NCBI GenBank assembly: GCA_016617855.1
Contig: JAECUM010059219.1
Coordinates: 1 to 64,000, forward strand
DNA length: 64,000 nucleotides
Source: Megalonaias nervosa
Taxonomy: Eukaryota; Mollusca; Bivalvia; Unionida; Unionidae
Reading direction: 5' to 3'
The translations under genes were made by a program, and so were the position numbers. This document shows positions 57,937 through 64,000 of the stretch, piece after piece; position 1 is the stretch's first letter, and every line of letters starts with the position of its first letter. The notes beneath the pieces are model-generated. The model saw nothing but the letters and a program-made list of their open reading frames with translations. It was not told where the DNA came from and ran no database searches.

Positions 57937-59176
57937 CAAAAACGCATTTTTTCTACTATTGCACAACATTTACTTTTCTTTTCGTGACGTTTGAATTTCC
58001 AATTTTTACCGCTAATCAACATTATGATTAAATATTCCTCTGAAAATTTAACGTTGTGTGCCATTGTAACAGCTGCCGATTTGGAGAAAGTTGTCGGCCC
58101 TATTCATAATACTACATTCCCCATTAACACCGTTGGAAGCAACCTTGAAGAACAGACCAGCCATACATGGGATCGGGTCACCATTCAAAGCGTACCACAG
58201 GTTATCAAAATCCTCCAAGGCTCCCACTCAATAATTACAAGTACCGGAACCTGAAAGAACATTCAGTTACCTCAATATCTTTGAAACTGTAGAAAAAAAT
58301 CTTTTTTTCGATTTTGTATTTAACGATAATGACACTACCAGATTCAACAAAAAGTTATATAAAATATTGTCCTGGTGTTAATATTTTAACTTTTTCGCTA
58401 ACTTGTCAGTTTCACTTTGCAAAAGTCCCACCTCAGTATCGAAAATGCTTGCCTCTTGGAATAGCACATAGCATAAAAGCACATACAAACTGACGGGCGG
58501 GGGTGTATTGTGGTGGGCGAGAGGAACATTTCATACTGCAGATATTTTTCTATGCTAAAGTATTTTCCATTCAATATTGACGAGTCTTGCAATAATCATA
58601 AGTGTCTCAAAATGCGGATGTCCCACAAGAGGCCAGCTCCTGTATTAAATATGTGTAACCTGCATAAATATGTGTGTTGGCAAAGCGGATCCATCTCCCT
58701 TTTTATTTGTCTTTCTTCAGCTTTTTCTCACATTAGATCCTTCAATCCTTCCTTGGAAACTTTTTATATTTTTATGGCCGACAATTTCAACCTATCTTGT
58801 TGTGCTTGTGATCTGCTATATACGTGACCAGATTTATTTAACTATAATGTCTTACAAACTCATGATTTGAACATAAATATTATTGTGTCAAAATCCACGT
58901 TCAGATCAACTAAGCTATTTGGTCAGTAACGAACAATGTAATTGCCAGAGACTAATTCGTTTTCACCGCATGAGCTAACATTAACGTGCCGGTAAGATGT
59001 AACTGTTTGCGACTGTTTGTGATTGCCTTCGACTGTTTTGAGAGTAATGTTCATGTTTATAAACATTCCAAAATGAGGAATGGAAAGATATATATCTCGA
59101 TAGTGTCGACCTAAACACAGATTCTGTCATTCTCAATGTTTCTATTGTTCCGGACACAAAGAGACAAACAAATAAA

Positions 59177-59283
<107 letters not shown>

Positions 59284-59541
59284 GGACATTATTGAATTAC
59301 GTTCTCTTATATACTTGTAATTTTGTAATTTTATTTAAGACAAAGGCATGTCTAACTCATTATATCTTTTCAACGTACACCGTAGTATTAGTTATACATA
59401 AAATAAGGTCCATTGTGAATTTAAATTATTAGCAAATGCATGATATAGCATACGGTTGTACGTTTCAACTAATCTTCTGTTCTTCCTTATAAAAATAATG
59501 TACATAACACTTTTACAAACCAAAGTTTACACTGTTCGTTG

Positions 59542-59659
<118 letters not shown>

Positions 59660-59820
59660 CAGATTATTCCTTGTTCATTTTTCTTATTATTTTCTAAATA
59701 CCTAACTTTGTTAACAAAGCTTTCTAGGCGATGCTTTCATCTGGGAAAATGAATGAAAGTTAATTGGGGTATTAATGAATCTTATCAGCAGCTTATTTTA
59801 ATTCTGAATACCATATGTAT

Positions 59821-59996
59821 CAGAAGCAGAGATGATGAACCGACTAGAATTTCAGACCAAAATAAAGCTACCTACGGAGGGAAAAAAAATACAAGCGTCT
59901 ATAACGCTAAATCCGGGATGATAAATGGACTAAGTTTTCAGACCGAAATAAAACTTTCTACGGAGAATGAAAAAATACAAGATTCAATGAGACTTC
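59821..59996. repeat. two tandem units of about 88 bp beside element C
   Basis: TTCAGACCAAAATAAAGCTA and TTCAGACCGAAATAAAACTT start corresponding segments, each followed by CTACGGAG, an A-run and ATACAAG. They lie outside the ATPase stop of element C and may be part of its terminal repeat. Confidence 0.7.
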
Positions 59997-60071
59997 TAAT
60001 CGGGTTATATTTTTGTGCGTCAAATATATTTACCTGGATCGCCCATCCCCCACCCTCTGAGTAACGGTCTC

Positions 60072-60825
60072 TCAGCCAAAAAATTTATCTAGACCCACAC
60101 GATAGATCGACCGAGAATAATGTAAATTTATCGTGACAAATCAATGAGGAATCCCTTGCGCGTGCGAAAGAAGTTTCTTAATTTAATCATATCCGTGTCC
60201 CCTGAATACCAAGTCTGATGAATGTTTCGCAGTGTATGTGTATCGGCTCCAATATACACAACCAAAAGATTACAATTGTCTCTGATCACTTTAGGTATTT
60301 GTATATATCGCTGAGTAACATAAATCACGTCCGTGTTTTTGTGTCTGCCTCGAAAAAATATCCAAGCTGGATTTGATTGTTTGTCTTGCATCATATCATC
60401 GTAAACTAAAAGATTATTAATACATCCATCGAGATCATCCACAGATAGAGCATCATCATTATTGGTGATAAAGTTAATAATATTATTACCGTCCCCGTCC
60501 AACAACTTTGCATTTCATTAAAATCTTTGAGCACGTTGTATCATCGCTGATCATCTGCAGATGGTACCACTAAATATAACTTATCCTACTTAAGCCATCT
60601 CATTATCAGGTTAAGCAACAATTGCGTCATACCAGACCCGGATGGACCTATGATAATTGCTCTAATAGAATTTGATAGCGCTGGATGATGTTTGACTGGT
60701 ACTTGCTTTCGTGTTGCTGAAAAATCAATGATATCCAAGTTGTACAAATATAATAAATAATATGAATTTGTATTGTGCTCGGAGTGTATTAACAACAATA
60801 ACGACGAAGAATTAAAATCGTGCAC
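60072..60825 (-). pseudogene. element C: FtsK/HerA (A32-like) packaging ATPase
   Basis: The N-terminal frame (60586-60825) has Walker A IGPSGSGMTQLL, with Met where Lys is expected. A TAG at about 60586 and further breaks follow. The second frame (60128-60505) has Walker B LLVYDDMM, GRHKNTDVIYVTQRY and PKVIRDNCNLLVVY. A frame change near 60150 leads to the C-terminal end VGLDKFFG, with the stop at 60072-60074. It supplies the half that element B has lost. The enzyme would package DNA into the capsid; the Walker A change alone would abolish ATP hydrolysis. Confidence 0.82.
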
Positions 60826-60879
60826 TTACAGGCAAATGTATAAAATGTACAAAAAAAATACAAATTTATCTCTAATAAA

Positions 60880-61199
60880 ACAGGTGGAGATATCGCTGCT
60901 TCACTAGGGAAATTACTAGAAGCTCCATGGGCTAAGTATCCTCGAACCCATCTTGATATCCGACTCGACGAGAAAAATCAACAAAGACCTGGAGAATATC
61001 CAATAAATGCGATTGATCAAGCATGCCACATTCATGTTGTTTCATATAAAAATAAAGATTTACAACAATGACATATTGCGGACGTGATTTACTCGTTAAA
61101 TTCAATTTTTTTTAAAAAAAATCTCTCACAGAAGCACTTGCTCGTTTAATAATAAAATCTGCGATGAAAGGTAAACTAATGCTAGGAGCCGGTAATTAA
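60880..61199 (+). pseudogene. element C: phospholipase A2-like protein (parvovirus VP1 type)
   Basis: The open segment runs TGGDIAASLGKLLEAPWAKY, then a degenerate calcium-loop-like RTHLDIRL, PINAIDQACHIHVVSY at the catalytic helix, and KNKDLQQ followed by a TGA. Family members have His-Asp at the active site; here Val stands next to the His. After further frame changes the C-terminal end LARLIIKSAMKGKLMLGAGN is readable to the TAA at 61197-61199. The start codon is not clear. The pattern of PIN..D.AC..H is like PLA2 domains of parvoviruses and adintovirus-type elements, which breach endosomal membranes. This copy is dead, and no counterpart survives in B. Confidence 0.55.
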
Positions 61200-61218
61200 T
61201 CATTCGATTATTATAATA

Positions 61219-62195
61219 ATGGACTCGATTTATTATAGCCCAAGATGAAATTGGAGGAATACATCAGTGATTAGTAAACTTGCTGATGAAGCAGGTGTCG
61301 CGCGTTCTGTTGCTGCAGATTGGTTATCACGACAGGCATTATGGCAAATTTATCTAGCGCCACCTAAAAAAATTCAGTACGCACGTTTTGATGTCAGCAC
61401 TCCCAATGAGGTTCATCAAGCATACATTTTGTTTTTGCCACGTGATGCTATTAAAACTGATAGACATCAATCAAGTACATACAAATACGCGTTGACTGTC
61501 GTTGACGTTGCAAGTAGATATAAGGAAGCAGAGCCGCTATCAACTAAAACATCAGCGGAAGTTGCATCTGGGTTTGAACGAATTAATCAACAACGATCCG
61601 GACCACAAGGTGGTCTACGACGGCCACAGTAGCTACAGGTTGATCCTGGCAAAGAGGTTTTTATTGCAGTATCATCTTTGATGAAACAACATATTGTCAA
61701 AATCAGACGAGGACATACCGCAATTCATCGCTATCAGGCAATAGTTAATCGAAAAATTGCTGAGCGGTTGTTTAGATACCAGTATGCGCAGGAAAATCCC
61801 TGAACAAAGTTCAGAAAGACATGAGATCTCGTGATCAAGTGTGATAGCTGCGTTAAATAATGAAATTATTCGTTCAATTTCTATGAAACCCATCAATACG
61901 ATCACAAAAATACATATACCGATACAACGAAATGACTACTTCTAAACCATCAGTATTGGGTAATGTGGCTGTAAGATATTTATATGGACATGGCGAACTT
62001 GAAGGTGGTAAAAAAGAGTAACTGATCCTATTTGGAGTGTGACCACACATAAAATTTCCAGTGTGGTTAGATCCACAGGTAGACCTACTTTTTGCAGACT
62101 GGATTCAACTGCTCCTCAACGTGGATTTGTACGTGAACAATTACAAGTAATTCCTGAAGATACACAATTACCACCGCCTTCACTTTTGAGAAAGC
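61219..62195 (+). pseudogene. element C: retroviral-type integrase
   Basis: ATG 61219-61221 is followed by YYSPR and, after a frame change, by SKLADEAGVARSVAADWL, the N-terminal region missing from B. The core HQAYILFLP has Tyr in place of the first catalytic Asp. QVDPGKEV keeps the second, after a TAG at 61630-61632. The Glu box is destroyed by a small deletion (IVNRKIAERL). The C-terminal VREQLQVIPEDTQLP is open again at 62039-62347. All three triad positions except one are lost. It meets the helicase-HNH gene tail to tail, as in B. Confidence 0.83.
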
Positions 62196-63463
62196 AATGC
62201 ACCAGCGCCCCGACGTCGATTACATTCAAGACAGGTCAGCATCACATTTTCGCGTGTGTGACAAAGACTACTATTAATTCTATCCACGGTGAATTTTGTT
62301 TTTTTGAATACTGCCACAACATTACTGTGTTACAGCTCGCACAATGATTATTCTGTCGCTGTTTCAGTGTCATGATAAATTCAGCGTCGAGATCAAAGTC
62401 GTGCTTATCTTTTTATCACATCTCTAATAACTAGCTAATTTTTTCTCACTACATCATCGCCATTGACGGTAGTTTGATTATTATTTACTGTGCAGTCTAT
62501 GATAACCCTCCGTAGATGAGACATTCTTCTGACTCGGGACACTGCCAGAGAAACAAAATTTACCATTCAATACGATCATCGACAATCCAAATATTTGTAT
62601 CGGAAATAGTTAATCCTTAACGTGCTCTCAACAGCATACACAGGAACTAAAGCAATTTTATTTAGTACAAGATTTTGTTTGTCATCAATTCCAGGAATGT
62701 CAACATCGATACTCTGTCGTCAGATATATACTGGGCGATAACACAATGGTACAGGTAGATTTGAACATTTTTCTTTATGTAACAGAAATAATTGTTGTTG
62801 AAGTGTATCACGAACTATATTTCTACTTACAACTATCAAATCAGCAGGACTCCATAAATTCCAAAAATCATTCATAGAAGTTTCTAGAATTACTTTTCGC
62901 GCTATTTCACAATGAATTTTAACAGGCTAGAGTCTTTTTATTTTTTGTAACTCCCTTAAGTCTGGATCAAGCCCTCGGTAATCATTATTTATTTCCTCAT
63001 AATAATCTGCAACGTTTCTAGCCATTCATGCGGATATGATCCAACAAAAGGTGGCGGTTGACGATGATCGCAGTATTCCGATTCAATAACCAGTCCAGAA
63101 ACGTTTTTGTTTTTTTTTTTTTTTAACATATCTAGCGACACTGTGCATATTTCATCCAAATAATGATCTTGGGAATGTATTTTTCGAACATTCGTTCAGG
63201 AGTCCATGCATCTCATTTCCATCTAAAGTAACTGATAAGTTTGAGATTTAACTCCATGTTCGATAATTTCTCTGGCGAGCCGATGAGTTGGAGTTAACAC
63301 AACCATATCTGAACAGTTTTTCAGAAATAATTCAATCGCACTCATTCTTTTACGAAAACCACCAAACCCGTTACGATAAACAGTTTTATGTCTAGCTACG
63401 GGATCATATACCGATGGTGCGGATGATAATAATGACATTTGATTATTCTTCTGGTATATATCC
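62196..63463 (-). pseudogene. element C: SF1 helicase - HNH part of the fusion gene
   Basis: From the right: NQMSLLSSAPSVYDPVARH, a corrupted Walker A (NGFGGFRKRM), VVLTPTHRLAREI, then WTPERM with a damaged Walker B near 63150, broken helicase sequence, and the HNH start NNHCASCN near 62350 with a C-terminal ECNRRRGAG at about 62215. Multiple frame breaks. The polymerase part is absent because repeat R interrupts the gene at 63463, just upstream of the helicase domain. It shows that the fusion's helicase-HNH half is shared by two families. Confidence 0.78.
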
Positions 63464-64000
63464 TGTTACGTATAGACTCGTTTAAAAGTAACAAAAGAAA
63501 AGAGCGAAGACAACAAGCTTTGTACGTTTTAACAAAAGCAATTTATTTCCCTAGAAAACAAGGTGAAATGGTGAAAATATGAAATAGGACTTACGGTTTG
63601 TGAAGCAAATACAAACATTTATCTTAGAATTGTGAAAATATATAAGTCCTTTCAATAAACAATTCTAACCGAATCCAATTTGAATCTCAAGTTGGTTCCA
63701 AGATGGAGGATGATGACGTCAGACGAAGTCTTTACACAAATGTCCAGAATTTCACGTTGAACCACAATTTGTACTGTTCTGTTCCAATTTAGAATCAATT
63801 TCACTGAATGTGTTTGTCCTAAGCCACTTGTGTAGTTCTCCAGGGAAAATAATTCTTATTTATAAAGTAGATGAACTCCTATAGCTGCCATCTATGACAA
63901 GACACATCTCGAGCTCTACAGATGTAAGAAAAATAAACTCTCTCTAGCACAAGAAAAATAATACCTTTTTCTCAAGGTATAAGAACGACTCTGACTATTT
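63464..64000 (+). repeat. dispersed repeat R, copy 3 (runs off the window)
   Basis: It starts TGTTACGTATAGACTCG and follows copy 1 in the same orientation to the window end. Its left edge is sharp because it breaks the helicase frame of element C, which gives the best view of the true start of R. Confidence 0.85.

Larger units (their letters stand above)
60072..63463. mobile_element. element C: truncated Polinton remnant related to element B
   Basis: The order is ATPase (minus), PLA2-like (plus), integrase (plus), helicase-HNH (minus), the left half of the B layout with one extra gene. It is cut at 63463/63464 by repeat R. The sequence outside the ATPase stop, GAGGGTGGGGGATGG, differs from the B terminal repeat, so C is a sister family rather than a recent copy. 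Confidence 0.87.

Noticed and set aside
57991..58254. 87-codon plus-strand frame as a gene
   Set aside because: It has protein-like composition but no recognised motif, no neighbouring exon signals and no second copy in the window.

Overview
This is animal nuclear DNA. It is AT-rich and packed with microsatellites. It also holds SINE-like pieces, a LINE with a (GAT)n tail, and a Ty3/gypsy fragment whose integrase precedes its reverse transcriptase. The repeat style suggests a marine invertebrate, probably a mollusc, but no host gene fixes the taxon. There are no bacterial-type operons and no CRISPR.

Layout. 1-21 kb: intergenic DNA with microsatellites, one SINE-like piece, one LINE remnant (863-1905), two copies of a dispersed repeat 'R' (8.74-9.37 and 14.85-15.41 kb), a 20-base gap and one perfect 20-bp hairpin. 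21.4-28.4 kb: remains of Polinton/Maverick element A (family-B DNA polymerase, HNH nuclease, hypothetical ORFs, integrase tail), interrupted by the gypsy fragment. 28,375-40,998: element B, a nearly full-length but inactivated Polinton-like virus of a second lineage with terminal inverted repeats. 41-45.7 kb: ordinary DNA with one tRNA-derived SINE. 45,698-57,189: element D, an imperfect giant palindrome. Its two 3.7-3.9 kb arms each carry a terminal repeat and most of a third kind of polymerase gene. 57.2-60.1 kb: microsatellite-rich DNA. 60.07-63.46 kb: element C, a degraded relative of B, cut off by a third copy of repeat R.

Element B keeps a virus-like gene set. Read inward from the right end, the minus strand carries a coiled/disordered structural protein, a small basic protein, a probable major capsid protein, an adenovirus-core-like protein, an adenain-like protease and a fibre-like protein. 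The genes from the capsid-side ORFs to the fibre are spaced by only about 8-31 bp. The left half has two plus-strand zinc/HNH genes, a long minus-strand gene joining polymerase, SF1 helicase and HNH domains, a plus-strand integrase meeting that gene tail to tail, and the C-terminal part of a packaging ATPase next to the left terminal repeat. Element C retains the ATPase front half and a phospholipase A2-like gene that B lost in a deletion.

All four elements carry stops and frameshifts and look like fossils. The two most unusual objects are the polymerase-helicase-HNH fusion of B (with its C counterpart) and the palindromic, capsid-less element D, which resembles a copy-back defective genome fixed in a chromosome. 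All function calls rest on motifs read by eye; no database search was possible.
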